Positions 17,055 through 26,560 of a DNA stretch of 64,000 bases are shown piece by piece. Made by a program: the position numbers and the translations under genes. Origin of the DNA: Chloroflexota bacterium (GTDB taxonomy: Bacteria > Chloroflexota > Dehalococcoidia > JABGRK01); assembly GCA_018648325.1 (NCBI GenBank), contig JABGRK010000011.1, positions 85,578 through 149,577 on the forward strand, given 5' to 3'. The notes below the pieces were generated by a model. The model was not told the origin of the DNA. It searched no databases and saw only the letters and a list, made by a program, of their open reading frames with translations. Each line of letters starts with the position of its first letter. Positions within the stretch are counted from its first letter, which is position 1.

Positions 17055-17801
17055 TTATTTTCCCTCCTTAAATTCATCGGTGCTGGTGGCTATTCGCTGG
17101 AAGTTCCCCTCCAACTCCATTTGCGCAAACAGGTCTTTTTCTTTTGTGGCATTGCGAATCAGCCGTTTAGATAGCTGTGTTGCAATAGGAGAACCTTTGC
17201 TCAGATGCTGCGCCAGATTTTTGGCTTCGCTCAACAGTTCATTATGAGGAACGACCTTACTGACAAGGCCAATGCGTTCCATCTCAGTTGCGTCTATGCT
17301 GTCCCCGGAAAAGGTAAGTTCATATGCTTTGGATAGTCCAATTAGGCGTACCAGAAAGTATGATGCGCCGTTATCCGGTACCATACCTCTTTTGGCCCAT
17401 ACCATCAAGAATTTTGACATATCTGACGCTATTCTTATATCGCATATCATGGCCAGCGCCGTTCCCGCCCCGGCAGTCATCCCGTTGATGGCGCAGATAA
17501 CAGGCTTGTCAAAGTCCCATAGCCTGCTGATTATCGGATAAAGGCGCCATTTATATTTGATGATGGCCGGTACTCCTAAAAGCGGCTCAGCCGGGTCACG
17601 ATTGTCCACGCCTGAGCAAAAACCGCGTCCGGCACCCGTAATAATTAAAGCTCGGATGTTGCCATCAACGGCAGCATCATCGATGGCCTGGGCCATCTCT
17701 CTGACCATCGCAACATTATAGGCATTGAGCACGTCAGGCCTGTTAAGGGTTAATATCGCAACTGCCCCGTCTTTTTCATAGATGATGTTTTTATAATCCA
17801 T
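17055..17801 (-). CDS. Enoyl-CoA hydratase/isomerase family protein
   Basis: A 248-residue crotonase-fold protein. The oxyanion-hole region is visible as RGFCSGVDNRD and the second segment as NGMTAGAGTALAMICDIRIAS. The usual pair of active-site glutamates of true hydratases is not obvious: the position after the second motif reads RGMVPDNGASYFL, with D rather than E, so an isomerase, hydrolase or other crotonase reaction is possible. It is followed after 3 bases by the amidohydrolase gene, so the two are co-transcribed. Confidence 0.85.
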   Translation of the reverse strand: MDYKNIIYEKDGAVAILTLNRPDVLNAYNVAMVREMAQAIDDAAVDGNIRALIITGAGRGFCSGVDNRDPAEPLLGVPAIIKYKWRLYPIISRLWDFDKPVICAINGMTAGAGTALAMICDIRIASDMSKFLMVWAKRGMVPDNGASYFLVRLIGLSKAYELTFSGDSIDATEMERIGLVSKVVPHNELLSEAKNLAQHLSKGSPIATQLSKRLIRNATKEKDLFAQMELEGNFQRIATSTDEFKEGK

Positions 17802-17891
17802 GACGCTACCTTTTTTTCTAATGTTATGATATTACACTGTAACGCTTGCAGATTCAATTCCCAAAATTATCCGTATTACACTTGAGAACAT

Positions 17892-17931
17892 AAAAAAAGC
17901 GCCGGAATGGATGGTCCAACCGGCGCTTTTT
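17892..17931 (-). terminator. Intrinsic terminator after the nfeD-slipin operon
   Basis: GCGCCGG at 17899-17905 pairs with CCGGCGC at 17920-17926. The stem is flanked by A7 and T5, so it can work in both directions. On the minus strand it follows the slipin gene by about 40 bases and precedes the enoyl-CoA hydratase gene. Confidence 0.8.
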
Positions 17932-17968
17932 AATTTATGTATGACTTTTTATTCTAGTGCAATTCGAT

Positions 17969-18742
17969 TTATTTGCCGCCACTGTCCTTTTTCATGTAGC
18001 TCATAAACGTAGAAATAAGGTCTATCGGTATTGGGAAGATCAGCGTGCTGTTCTTTTCTGTGGCTACCTCAGTCAGCGTTGACAGATAGCGCAGTTGCAG
18101 TGCGATGGGTTCCTGAGCAATAACCTTACCGGCCTCGGCCAGTTTCTTGGATGCTGCAAACTCACCATCGGCATGGATCAGCTTGGCGCGCTTTTCTCTC
18201 TCGGCTTCGGCCTGTGCTGCCATGGCACGTTTCATGGTTTCCGGTAGCTCGATCTCTTTCATCTCAACAACGCTTACCTTAACACCCCATGGATCTGTGC
18301 TTTCATCGATGATTTTGGCCAGCGTCTGGTTGATTTTCTCCCGATTGGCCAGCACCTCATCCAGGTCCGACTGTCCAACGATGCTGCGCAGTGTGGTTTG
18401 AGCTATCTGAGAGGTAGCTCTAATGTAATCCTCTACCTCAAGTACTGCTTTTTCGGGCTCAAGAACGCGGAAAAATACCACAGCGTTTGCCCTGATGGTA
18501 ACGTTATCCTTGGTTATGGCTTCCTGAGTGGGAACGTCCAGTGTGATGGTACGCAGATCTACAATTGCCGGTCTTTCCAGAAAGGGAATCAGCCATACCC
18601 ATCCGGGGCCTCTTGTACCTACGTATCGCCCTAATCTCAGAATAACGGCTCGTTCGTATTCTTTAACGACTCTGACTGCCTGTGGCACAAGCATGAGTAA
18701 TGCTAGAACTATTATGACTACTATCCAGATTGCTGGGTTCAT
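17969..18742 (-). CDS. Slipin / SPFH-domain membrane protein
   Basis: A 257-residue stomatin-like protein. An N-terminal hydrophobic anchor (WIVVIIVLALLMLVP) is followed by the SPFH domain with EYERAVILRLGRYVG and the conserved GPGWVWLIPF segment, then a coiled region rich in AEAEREKRAKL. It is 15 bases downstream of the NfeD gene on the same strand. The nfeD-slipin pair is widespread, and the NfeD protease of some archaea cleaves the slipin C-terminus; the biological role is still poorly defined. Confidence 0.92.
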   Translation of the reverse strand: MNPAIWIVVIIVLALLMLVPQAVRVVKEYERAVILRLGRYVGTRGPGWVWLIPFLERPAIVDLRTITLDVPTQEAITKDNVTIRANAVVFFRVLEPEKAVLEVEDYIRATSQIAQTTLRSIVGQSDLDEVLANREKINQTLAKIIDESTDPWGVKVSVVEMKEIELPETMKRAMAAQAEAEREKRAKLIHADGEFAASKKLAEAGKVIAQEPIALQLRYLSTLTEVATEKNSTLIFPIPIDLISTFMSYMKKDSGGK

Positions 18743-18756
18743 TTTATTGTAACCTC

Positions 18757-20052
18757 CTATTTTGATTTTTTAACTTTTAATTTAAGTCCGGCAACTTCAG
18801 TAATTTTTACCTCATCACCATGGCTTATCTTACCACCTTCGCTTGTGGCATTCCAGTTTTCTCCGTGCAAAAACACCACACCCGCCGGATTAAGGTCGGT
18901 TTTAGCTACTGCAAGCATATTAACCAACCCTTCTGCACCGGTTGCGGGTTGCCTGCGATGCCCCCTTATAATTGCCGAAACAACAAAGACAAAGAATATG
19001 GAAACAATTATAGCAACCCCTGCAATAAGCCATGGATTTATCTGGAATACCGCTGGATGATCGCTAAAGAGCACCATCGAACCCATTATCAGTGATGCTA
19101 TTCCTCCGGCGACAAGCAATCCTCCGCTGGTAACAAACGTTTCCAGTAAAAACAGTACGCATGCCAGAACCATCAGCAGTATCCCGGACCACTCCGCTGA
19201 AAGCATCGAGAGCGAATATAGTGCCAGTAGCAGTAAAATCCCGCCTATCACTCCAGGGAAAATAGTTCCCGGGTTGGACAGCTCCAAAAATATACCCAGC
19301 ATGGCCAGACCCAGTAGGATATATGCTACGTTGGAGTCGCTTATGGCCAGTAAAAAGCGCTCGGCCAGGTTCATAGGGATTGCTGTTGTAACGCTGCCGT
19401 CGGTATCCAGTGTTACCTGTCTATCACCTGTCAGATTGACTGTAAATCCATTGAGCTGGTTAAGCAGGTCTTGATAGTCGTCTGCCAGTATATCAATGAC
19501 ATTATTTGCCAGTGCCGTTTCCCCATCTGCCGATGCGGCTTCTCTTACTGCCTGTTTTGCCCATTCCACATTGTGTCCACGATCTTTAGCCAAGGCTGCT
19601 ATGTAAGCTTCGTAAAAGTTAATCGCTTTCCGTTTTACCGTTTCGGGCAGCTCCTCGCCCTCACCCGAAATAGGAGTGGCGGCACCGATGGCTGAACTCG
19701 GTGCCATGGCTGCGACATGTGCAGCCATAGTAATAAACGTTCCGGCAGATGCCGCCCATCCCTCTGGCTCTACATAAACGATCACAGGGACTTCTGACCT
19801 GCCGATGCGCTGGCAGATTTCCTCCATAGCCGTGCCCAGCCCTCCCGGAGTATCCATCAGGATAATAACAATGGAATCGTTTTGCTCGGCAATGGTAATT
19901 CCCCGGTTAATGTAATCGGCGGTTACCGGTACTATGGCGCCTTTAATTTCAAGCGTCTCAATGCTCTGAGCCGTTGCCCCAGCCTTGGTTATAGCCAGAA
20001 CGTTGGACGTAATTGCCAGACAAATTATCACTAAAACTACAAAATGTCTCAT
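18757..20052 (-). CDS. NfeD-type membrane serine protease (ClpP class)
   Basis: A 431-residue protein. A signal-like N-terminus is followed by a ClpP-fold protease domain with the nucleophile in WAASAGTFI (near residue 100) and the probable general-base Lys in ETVKRKA. Then come several transmembrane segments (residues about 230-340) and a C-terminal OB-fold NfeD domain (VVFLHGENWNATSEGG). This is the long form of NfeD. Its partner slipin is directly downstream, and the two form one operon ending at the terminator at 17892. Confidence 0.92.
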   Translation of the reverse strand: MRHFVVLVIICLAITSNVLAITKAGATAQSIETLEIKGAIVPVTADYINRGITIAEQNDSIVIILMDTPGGLGTAMEEICQRIGRSEVPVIVYVEPEGWAASAGTFITMAAHVAAMAPSSAIGAATPISGEGEELPETVKRKAINFYEAYIAALAKDRGHNVEWAKQAVREAASADGETALANNVIDILADDYQDLLNQLNGFTVNLTGDRQVTLDTDGSVTTAIPMNLAERFLLAISDSNVAYILLGLAMLGIFLELSNPGTIFPGVIGGILLLLALYSLSMLSAEWSGILLMVLACVLFLLETFVTSGGLLVAGGIASLIMGSMVLFSDHPAVFQINPWLIAGVAIIVSIFFVFVVSAIIRGHRRQPATGAEGLVNMLAVAKTDLNPAGVVFLHGENWNATSEGGKISHGDEVKITEVAGLKLKVKKSK

Positions 20053-20102
20053 GATTTTTGATTATAATCCATTGCAACCGTTTTGTGAATGAGCCTGCTT
20101 TA

Positions 20103-20132
20103 TTGAAACAGGTTGCCGAATTGGTGTAAAAT
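20103..20132 (+). promoter_or_regulatory. Candidate promoter of the histidine operon
   Basis: TTGAAA at 20103-20108 and TAAAAT at 20127-20132 are separated by 18 bases. The -10 box is 26 bases before the ATG of hisZ. No his leader peptide or T-box is recognised between them; activity is inferred. Confidence 0.45.
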
Positions 20133-20158
20133 ACGTATAAAATGATGTGTATAGAAAG

Positions 20159-21379
20159 ATGGAAAAAATGAAAGTACCACGATGCAAGGGTACAAAAGAT
20201 CTGATGCCATTGGACATGGCTCTTTTCCGGCGTATCGAAAATGTATTTACCACCTCATGTGTTAAATGGGGGTATAAGGAAGTAAGAACTCCAACCCTGG
20301 AATACCTGCACCTTTTCACCTCTGCAGGAACACTTACGCCGGAAATGCTGGGTAGGGTTTATTCCTTTCTGGATTGGGATGGCTGGAGCGGGGAGAGAGT
20401 AGTGCTCAGGCCCGATGGAACCATACCGATCGCCCGTATGTATGCGGAAACCATGAGTGAGAGCGGTCTGGCAAAGCTTTTTTATGTAGAAAATCTGTTT
20501 GCCTTTGATAGCACGGGCCATGAGTCCCGAGAGCGCTGGGAGTGCGGCGTGGAGCTTATTGGCGATACAGGCATCAGTGGTGATGTCGAACTTATTATGC
20601 TGGCGCTTGAGACACTGGCAAAACTTGGCATTAACGACGTTGAAGTTAGATTATCCCATGCCGGACTGATACGTGAGCTTTTGGACGAAGTAGGCTCTGC
20701 CGAACTGCTGCAAAAACTTATAGATGGTAAAAAAGACGCTATTAACGAACTCAAAAGCGTCAATACGGATCTGGCAAAAAAACTGTCTCTTATTTTCGGC
20801 GTCAATGGTAAAAACAAGGGCTACCTTGATAATCTGCGTGCCATTTTCCCCACTCTGAGTGCTACATTTGATGACTTATCCAATGTGACTCAACTTCTGG
20901 AAGCAGCCGGATTAAATTACAATCTGCAACTTGCTTCTGGTTTGGGTTTTGAATACTACACCGGCACTATCTTCCAGCTCTACTACAAAGGGAAAAAACT
21001 GGGTGGTGGCGGCAGATATGATGAACTGATACCGCTGGTTGGTGACGGACCGACTCCTGCTTCTGGATTTGCGCTGTACGTTGGACATATTATGCAGATA
21101 GTACAGCCAATCAAGCCTGCGGATGCTTCTGCTAAGAGGATTCTTATAAAACCATCCGGTACAGATGCCGATAGTATGAAAGGCTGCTACGGATTGGCCG
21201 ACAGCTTGCGGAAAAAAGATTACATAGTTGAGCTTGAGCTCTGCTGCCGGGATGAGGATGGCTATAGCTGGATCATAACTGGTGATAAAGAATTTAGTCT
21301 AACAGAGAACACCACTGGTAAGCAGCAAAAAGGCTTATCGGGTGCCCAGGTTATCAAGTGTCTGGAGGCGTCCCTTTGA
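20159..21379 (+). CDS. hisZ: ATP phosphoribosyltransferase regulatory subunit
   Basis: A HisRS-like paralogue of 406 residues that lacks the anticodon-binding domain and activates short-form HisG. Class II core features are VPRCKGTKDLMP at the N-terminus, motif 2-like VLRPDGTIPIAR, and ASGLGFEYYTGTIF and GGGGRYDELI near the C-terminal half. The ATG at 20159 is preferred to an upstream GTG at 20147. It is the first gene of the his operon and overlaps hisG by four bases. Its presence implies that HisG needs it, yet this hisG is unusually long. Confidence 0.9.
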   Translation: MEKMKVPRCKGTKDLMPLDMALFRRIENVFTTSCVKWGYKEVRTPTLEYLHLFTSAGTLTPEMLGRVYSFLDWDGWSGERVVLRPDGTIPIARMYAETMSESGLAKLFYVENLFAFDSTGHESRERWECGVELIGDTGISGDVELIMLALETLAKLGINDVEVRLSHAGLIRELLDEVGSAELLQKLIDGKKDAINELKSVNTDLAKKLSLIFGVNGKNKGYLDNLRAIFPTLSATFDDLSNVTQLLEAAGLNYNLQLASGLGFEYYTGTIFQLYYKGKKLGGGGRYDELIPLVGDGPTPASGFALYVGHIMQIVQPIKPADASAKRILIKPSGTDADSMKGCYGLADSLRKKDYIVELELCCRDEDGYSWIITGDKEFSLTENTTGKQQKGLSGAQVIKCLEASL

Positions 21380-22761
21380 AGCTAAAACTGGCATTGCCCA
21401 AGGGATGGCTACAGGGATCTACATCAGAACTGCTGGAGCGCATTGGTTTCGCGTTTGATGAGTATCATGAAAAGTCGCGCTCATACCGGCCACTGTCTAA
21501 AAAGTTCCCCGATCTGTTCATAAAGGTGTTTCACGAGAAGGACATTGCTATTCAGGTGGCAATGGGCAACTATGATCTGGGAATTTGCGGATTTGACTGG
21601 GTTGACGAACTGCTCTCCAAATACCCCAGCGACGCTGTGCTCAAACTTCGTAATCTGGGATACGGCCACGGCAACATTTATGTTGCTACCAGCAAATTAT
21701 CAAACATAACGCTGGACGACCTGAAGTCAGGCGACGATGTTGTACGTATTGTTACCCAATACCCCAATCTGGCAGAGGCATATGCTCTAAAGCAACGTTT
21801 CAGGCGCTTTAAGGTTCTTCCAGTGTTGGGTGCAGCCGAGGTTTATCCGCCGGAAAACGCTGAGCTTGCTATCCTGGCTGAAACGTCAGAGGACGAGCTG
21901 CGTGAGCGTGGTATGGTTCTGCTGGATACCATAGGCATGACCGATGCATTTCTGATTGCCAACAGAGACAGTCTGGAAAAGAAAAACCTTAGCGCTCTAC
22001 TTACACCGTTACTGGATGCCACCCTTAAAGAAATAAACTTGTCTGTGCCTTCTAAAAAAGCGGTCAGTACGACATGGGGTCCGCTGGAACCCGGAACAGT
22101 ACGTCTGGCCTTGCCGGATGGGCACCAGCAGAAACATACCATTGGCTTTCTTGAAAGAGCTGGTATCAGGATGAATGGATATCAGCAGGGTAATCCTGTC
22201 TGCCGACCTGACATAGGTATAGATGGCGTTGTGGTAAAGGTCGTCAGGCCGCAGGACATGCCACTGCAGGTGGCCAACGACAACTTCGATCTAGCCATTA
22301 CCGGTCAGGATTGGTTGCGTGATCATCTGGTTCAGTTTCCGTCCAGTCCGGTTCATCAGCTTCTGGACATGAGTTATGGTAAAATACGGCTTCTGGCAGT
22401 GGTACACAACGATGTACCTGTAAATAGTCTTGAAGAGTTGAAAGAAATGATGGTATCGGGTAAGCTGACCAGGATAAGGGTTGCGTCCGAGTATATTAAC
22501 ATAGCCGATAAGTATGCCAGAGATAATCATCTGGCTCCATATAGCATAGTACCAACCTGGGGTGCCAGCGAATCGTTCTTGCCGGAGGATGCAGATCTGT
22601 TAATCGAAAATGCAGAAACTGGTGCTACGTTGTTAAAAAACAACCTTAAAATAATAGATCAGTTGATGGAAACTACACCATGTGTTATCGGTAACAAAAA
22701 CAACGTTGCCAAACGAGATAAAATTGCACAGGTCATGGAAATACTAAAAAAAGGCCTTTGA
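21376..22761 (+). CDS. hisG: ATP phosphoribosyltransferase, tandem two-domain form
   Basis: Catalyses the first step of histidine synthesis, joining ATP and PRPP. The TTG at 21376 is chosen because GGAGG lies eight bases before it and it overlaps the hisZ stop (TTGA). The protein is 461 residues, twice the short-form length, and consists of two HisG domains in tandem. Domain 1 (about 1-225) begins LALPKG (5-10) and has CGFDW near 72. Domain 2 (about 242-461) begins LALPDG (244-249) and has ITGQDW. The PRPP-loop motif is canonical only in domain 2 (ETGATL, 414-419); domain 1 reads ETSEDEL at the same place. The LPKG lysine is kept only in domain 1. The two halves may share one function or one may be structural. 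Confidence 0.9.
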   Translation: MKLKLALPKGWLQGSTSELLERIGFAFDEYHEKSRSYRPLSKKFPDLFIKVFHEKDIAIQVAMGNYDLGICGFDWVDELLSKYPSDAVLKLRNLGYGHGNIYVATSKLSNITLDDLKSGDDVVRIVTQYPNLAEAYALKQRFRRFKVLPVLGAAEVYPPENAELAILAETSEDELRERGMVLLDTIGMTDAFLIANRDSLEKKNLSALLTPLLDATLKEINLSVPSKKAVSTTWGPLEPGTVRLALPDGHQQKHTIGFLERAGIRMNGYQQGNPVCRPDIGIDGVVVKVVRPQDMPLQVANDNFDLAITGQDWLRDHLVQFPSSPVHQLLDMSYGKIRLLAVVHNDVPVNSLEELKEMMVSGKLTRIRVASEYINIADKYARDNHLAPYSIVPTWGASESFLPEDADLLIENAETGATLLKNNLKIIDQLMETTPCVIGNKNNVAKRDKIAQVMEILKKGL

Positions 22762-22765
22762 TTTA

Positions 22766-24112
22766 TTGAAGATAATAACTGACAAGCAAAAAGCCAGAGA
22801 GTTTCTTACTCGATCTAACGTTGAGTCCGAGGCTACACCTGCGCTTAAAGCGGGCATCAAGCAGATGTTCGGCAAAGAAATGAGTCTTGAGCAGACCGTG
22901 CAGCATATTATTAACGATGTGCGTAAAGACGGGGACAAGGCGCTGTTTGAACTCACAGCAAAAATAGACGGCGTCCATTTGTCTGGCCTTGAAGTAAGTA
23001 AAGATGAAATAGCCGCTGCCTACGATGTTATCGATGATGAACTACTTGGTGCTCTGGAACTGGCTGCTCAGAGAATCAGGGCATTTCACGAAGTACAGAA
23101 ACGTAGTTCCCGTACCGATTTCATGGATGACGAGTTGGGGCAACTGGTCTTTCCGCTGGGGCGGGTGGGATTATATGCGCCGGGTGGCAAAGCCAGTTAT
23201 CCTTCTACAGTGTTGATGACCGCCATACCCGCTAAAGTAGCCGAGGTCAGCGAAATAGTGGTAACTACCCCGCCTGCTAAAGACGGCTCGATTATACCTG
23301 CCATTCTGGTAGCTGCTGACATTGCCGGCGTGGATAAAATTTACAAGGTTGGTGGAGCACAGGCAGTCGCTGCTATGGCCTATGGCACCAAGTCTATACC
23401 TAAGGTAGATAAAATATGTGGCCCGGGCAATATATTCGTTACGCTGGCAAAAAAAATGGTCTATGGATCTGTGGATATTGATGGCATTCAGGGGCCTACC
23501 GAGACCATCGTCTTGGCCGATGACAGTGCTAATCCTCTTTACTGTGCCCTCGATTTGCTGGCGCAGGCTGAGCATGATGAAATGGCCTCAGCAATAATGA
23601 TAACCGATTCTAAAACGCTTGCGGATAACGTTGTCATACAAATCAACAGGCAACTTGAAACGCTTGAGCGCAGCCGGATAGCAAAAGAGGCTATGAAGCG
23701 TAATGGCGCTATCATTGTTGTGGATAAAATAGATGATGCTGTTGAACTAGCCAATACCTATGCGCCGGAGCACCTGTGCCTGACTGTTGCTGATCCTGAA
23801 TTCTGCATGAGTAAAATCACAAACTCCGGTGGTATATTCATAGGTGAGAGCTCACCTGAGGGTGTGGGGGATTATACGGCCGGACCAAGTCATGTTATGC
23901 CCACCAGCGGCACTGCTCGCTGGAGCTCACCCTTAAGTGTAGATGATTTTCTGCGCACATCAAACGTAATTGCTATCCAAGAACACTCCTTAAGAGAGAT
24001 CGGTCATGCGGCAGCCATAATTGCGCGCGCCGAGGGACTTACCGCCCATGCAAAGGCGGTCGAGGCCAGACTTCAGGGCCTGGAGGATAAAAGTGAGCAA
24101 GGACAAGGATAA
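22766..24112 (+). CDS. hisD: Histidinol dehydrogenase
   Basis: A 448-residue zinc enzyme that oxidises histidinol to histidine in two steps. Recognisable blocks are GRVGLYAPGGKA, VGGAQAVAAMAYGT, DKICGPGNIFV, GPTETIVLAD, and LLAQAEHDE with Gln and His of the active site, plus TYAPEHLCL and VGDYTAGPSHVMPTSG. The start is TTG at 22766, five bases after hisG. Length and motifs are typical. Confidence 0.96.
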   Translation: MKIITDKQKAREFLTRSNVESEATPALKAGIKQMFGKEMSLEQTVQHIINDVRKDGDKALFELTAKIDGVHLSGLEVSKDEIAAAYDVIDDELLGALELAAQRIRAFHEVQKRSSRTDFMDDELGQLVFPLGRVGLYAPGGKASYPSTVLMTAIPAKVAEVSEIVVTTPPAKDGSIIPAILVAADIAGVDKIYKVGGAQAVAAMAYGTKSIPKVDKICGPGNIFVTLAKKMVYGSVDIDGIQGPTETIVLADDSANPLYCALDLLAQAEHDEMASAIMITDSKTLADNVVIQINRQLETLERSRIAKEAMKRNGAIIVVDKIDDAVELANTYAPEHLCLTVADPEFCMSKITNSGGIFIGESSPEGVGDYTAGPSHVMPTSGTARWSSPLSVDDFLRTSNVIAIQEHSLREIGHAAAIIARAEGLTAHAKAVEARLQGLEDKSEQGQG

Positions 24113-25211
24113 GAATCTCACCCGGAAACTGGTACGGCAGCATATCATTGATCTTGATCCGTACAAGCCCATCGTGCCTCTTGATATGATCTCGGAGCTC
24201 ATTGGTATTCCCGTCAGTAAACTGATTAAGCTGGATGGTAACGAAAACCCGTATGGCTGCTCCCCTAGAGTCAATGTTGCCTTAACCAACTGCAATGCTT
24301 ATCATATCTATCCCGACTCGTCGTATCAGACGATGTGCAAGCTGCTGGAGAGATATGTAGGTGTTGATAGTGAGAACATTATTGTAGGCAGCGGTAGCGA
24401 CGAGCTTATTGATCTTATTCTGCGCCTTTATTTGGAACCGGACGATGAAGTGATTAATTGCGGTCCCTCGTTCGGCATGTATCCATACTGCACTGCAGTC
24501 AACAACGGTAAGCTGGTTGAGGTCCCGCGTGATGCATTGTACAACGTTGATATTGCTGCGGTGAAAGAAGCTGTTAGTAAACGTACTAAAGTGATCTTCA
24601 TTGCCTCACCCAACAATCCTACTGGCAATGTAACCCCTGAGAAAGATATATTGGAACTACTCAAGATGGGAATCGTTGTAGTTGTTGATGAGGCCTACTT
24701 TGAATTCTACGGTATATCCATGGCACGTTTAGTGGAAAAACATGAAAATCTGATTGCGTTGCGTACTTTCAGCAAGTGGGCCGGGCTTGCCGGACTTCGG
24801 GTTGGTTATGGTATATTCCACAGTAACGTTATCGAGTATTTAAACAAGATCAAACCGCCGTACAACGTGAACGTGGCAGCTCAGATTGCTGTGGTGGAAT
24901 CGCTGGCCGATATCGATTATCTGATGGGTACGGTTAATGCTATTAAGAAGGAACAGGCCCGGCTAATTGAAAAGCTTAACGAGCAGGGTATATTGAAACC
25001 CATTCCATCGGTGGCAAATTTCGTGCTATGTAATGCTCCTGAGGGGAAAGCAAGAGAGATAAAGGAACTGCTGGAGAGTGCAGGCATTTTCGTGCGATAC
25101 TTTGATACCCTGCAACTGAAAGATATGATTCGCATCAGCGTTGGCAAACCGGAGCATACCGATGCTTTGATTGAAGCACTGCACCGGATAGGAGGAGCGA
25201 GCAATGACTAA
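24093..25211 (+). CDS. hisC: Histidinol-phosphate aminotransferase
   Basis: A 372-residue fold-type I PLP enzyme. The GTG at 24093 is chosen because GGAGG precedes it; a longer reading frame starts at 24021 but lies inside hisD. Features are KLDGNENPYGCSP near the N-terminus, NNPTGN, DEAYFEF with the PLP-binding Asp and Tyr, the Schiff-base Lys in LRTFSKWAGLAGLRVGY and the phosphate-binding Arg in MIRISVG. It overlaps hisD by 20 bases and hisB by 8 bases. Confidence 0.95.
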   Translation: MSKDKDKNLTRKLVRQHIIDLDPYKPIVPLDMISELIGIPVSKLIKLDGNENPYGCSPRVNVALTNCNAYHIYPDSSYQTMCKLLERYVGVDSENIIVGSGSDELIDLILRLYLEPDDEVINCGPSFGMYPYCTAVNNGKLVEVPRDALYNVDIAAVKEAVSKRTKVIFIASPNNPTGNVTPEKDILELLKMGIVVVVDEAYFEFYGISMARLVEKHENLIALRTFSKWAGLAGLRVGYGIFHSNVIEYLNKIKPPYNVNVAAQIAVVESLADIDYLMGTVNAIKKEQARLIEKLNEQGILKPIPSVANFVLCNAPEGKAREIKELLESAGIFVRYFDTLQLKDMIRISVGKPEHTDALIEALHRIGGASND

Positions 25212-25797
25212 AAGAACGGCGGTGGTTACAAGGGAGACCAAAGAGGTCAAGCTCAGCGTTAGCCTGAATATCGATGGAAAAGGCAAGGGCGAGATCAATA
25301 CCGGAGTCGGCATGCTCGATCATTTGCTGCTGCAGATAAGCCGCCATGGTTTAATTGACATAACAATCTCGGCAGAAGGTGATTTGCATGTCGATGAGCA
25401 TCATACTGCCGAGGATGTGGCCATTGCTCTTGGTCAGGCGTTTGATAAGGCGCTGGGGGAGAGAAGAGGCATCAGAAGAATGGCCAATGCCGTTGTGCCT
25501 ATGGATGAATCACTGGCAATGGTTGCTCTGGATATCAGCGGCAGGGGATATGCCGTAGTTGAGGCTGCTTTCAGTGGTAGCAAAATAGGCGAATTGCCTG
25601 CCGATATTATTAAGCACATGCTGGAATCCTTTGCATCCGCAGCCAAGATTAATCTGCATGCTATCGTCCTTGCCGGTCAAGACGACCACCACAAGGCAGA
25701 GGCGCTTTTCAAGGCACTTGCCCGTGCTCTGGATGAGGCCACGCAGATAGACACACGAATCAAAGATGATCTGCCCAGCACAAAAGGTATGATCTAA
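25204..25797 (+). CDS. hisB: Imidazoleglycerol-phosphate dehydratase
   Basis: A 197-residue dehydratase of the monofunctional type. Both metal-binding motifs are present: DEHHTAED near residue 63 and DDHHKAEA near 161. GGAGGAG precedes the ATG at 25204. It makes imidazoleacetol phosphate, the substrate of HisC. The phosphatase domain found fused to HisB in enteric bacteria is absent, and a HAD gene follows immediately. Confidence 0.96.
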   Translation: MTKRTAVVTRETKEVKLSVSLNIDGKGKGEINTGVGMLDHLLLQISRHGLIDITISAEGDLHVDEHHTAEDVAIALGQAFDKALGERRGIRRMANAVVPMDESLAMVALDISGRGYAVVEAAFSGSKIGELPADIIKHMLESFASAAKINLHAIVLAGQDDHHKAEALFKALARALDEATQIDTRIKDDLPSTKGMI

Positions 25798-25798
25798 T

Positions 25799-26560
25799 AT
25801 GGCAAAACTCAAGTTGAGTGAGGTTATCTCCTCCAAGCCAGTTGTTATCTTCGATTTGTTCCACACACTTACCTCACTAGAGTCCACCGGTCGCGTGGAA
25901 GTATCCGCTGACAATGCATTGCAAAACGGTAGCCAGTTCAGTGAGACTTGGTCCACCGGCCCAACAACCTCTCAACTGCTTGGTGTAAGTAATGATGCAT
26001 GGATAGAGCAGCTGCATGAAAAATCGCGCCAGCGGCTTGCCGGAGCTTGGAAAGATCCCTATGTTTTCATAGAAAAAATGGCCCATGCCATCGATCCCGA
26101 TATCTCAAGCGAAGTCATAAGAGTGGCAGTCGAAAATCGCATCAACAGGTTCGCCAGCGCTATGAGAGACATACCCGGCCAGAGTGCAGACGTGCTAAAA
26201 ACCCTTAAAGGCCGCGGTAGAAAGCTTGGCCTTATCAGCAATGCCGATGTTACAGAGGTTGCCGCCTGGGACCAGTCACCCATCGCGCATTTGTTCGACA
26301 GCACCGTTTTTTCCTGCGTGGCGGGTTTTGTAAAACCCGAACGCCAAATCTACGATGTTTGTCTTGCCGAGCTTGGCGTATCCTCAAATGACTGTGTCTA
26401 CGTTGGCGATGGAGGTTCTGATGAGCTTAAGGGTGCCAGGTCGCTTGGTATGACCACAGTTATGATCACCGGCGAAGTTGAGCGCCTGTGGCCCGACAAA
26501 CTAGATGTCAGAAAAAAAGACGCCGACTACGTTATCAGAGAACTTTCTGAGTTGCTGTAG
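25799..26560 (+). CDS. HAD-superfamily hydrolase at the end of the his operon
   Basis: A 253-residue HAD phosphatase. Motif I is FDLFHTLTS (nucleophile Asp first), motif II LISNAD, the Lys in GFVKPERQIYD, and motif IV VYVGDGGSDE. It starts one base after hisB and is the only phosphatase candidate in the operon, which otherwise lacks a histidinol-phosphate phosphatase. That makes HolPase activity a reasonable inference from position, but nothing in the sequence proves the substrate. The DxFxT form of motif I also occurs in haloacid dehalogenases. Confidence 0.75.
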   Translation: MAKLKLSEVISSKPVVIFDLFHTLTSLESTGRVEVSADNALQNGSQFSETWSTGPTTSQLLGVSNDAWIEQLHEKSRQRLAGAWKDPYVFIEKMAHAIDPDISSEVIRVAVENRINRFASAMRDIPGQSADVLKTLKGRGRKLGLISNADVTEVAAWDQSPIAHLFDSTVFSCVAGFVKPERQIYDVCLAELGVSSNDCVYVGDGGSDELKGARSLGMTTVMITGEVERLWPDKLDVRKKDADYVIRELSELL

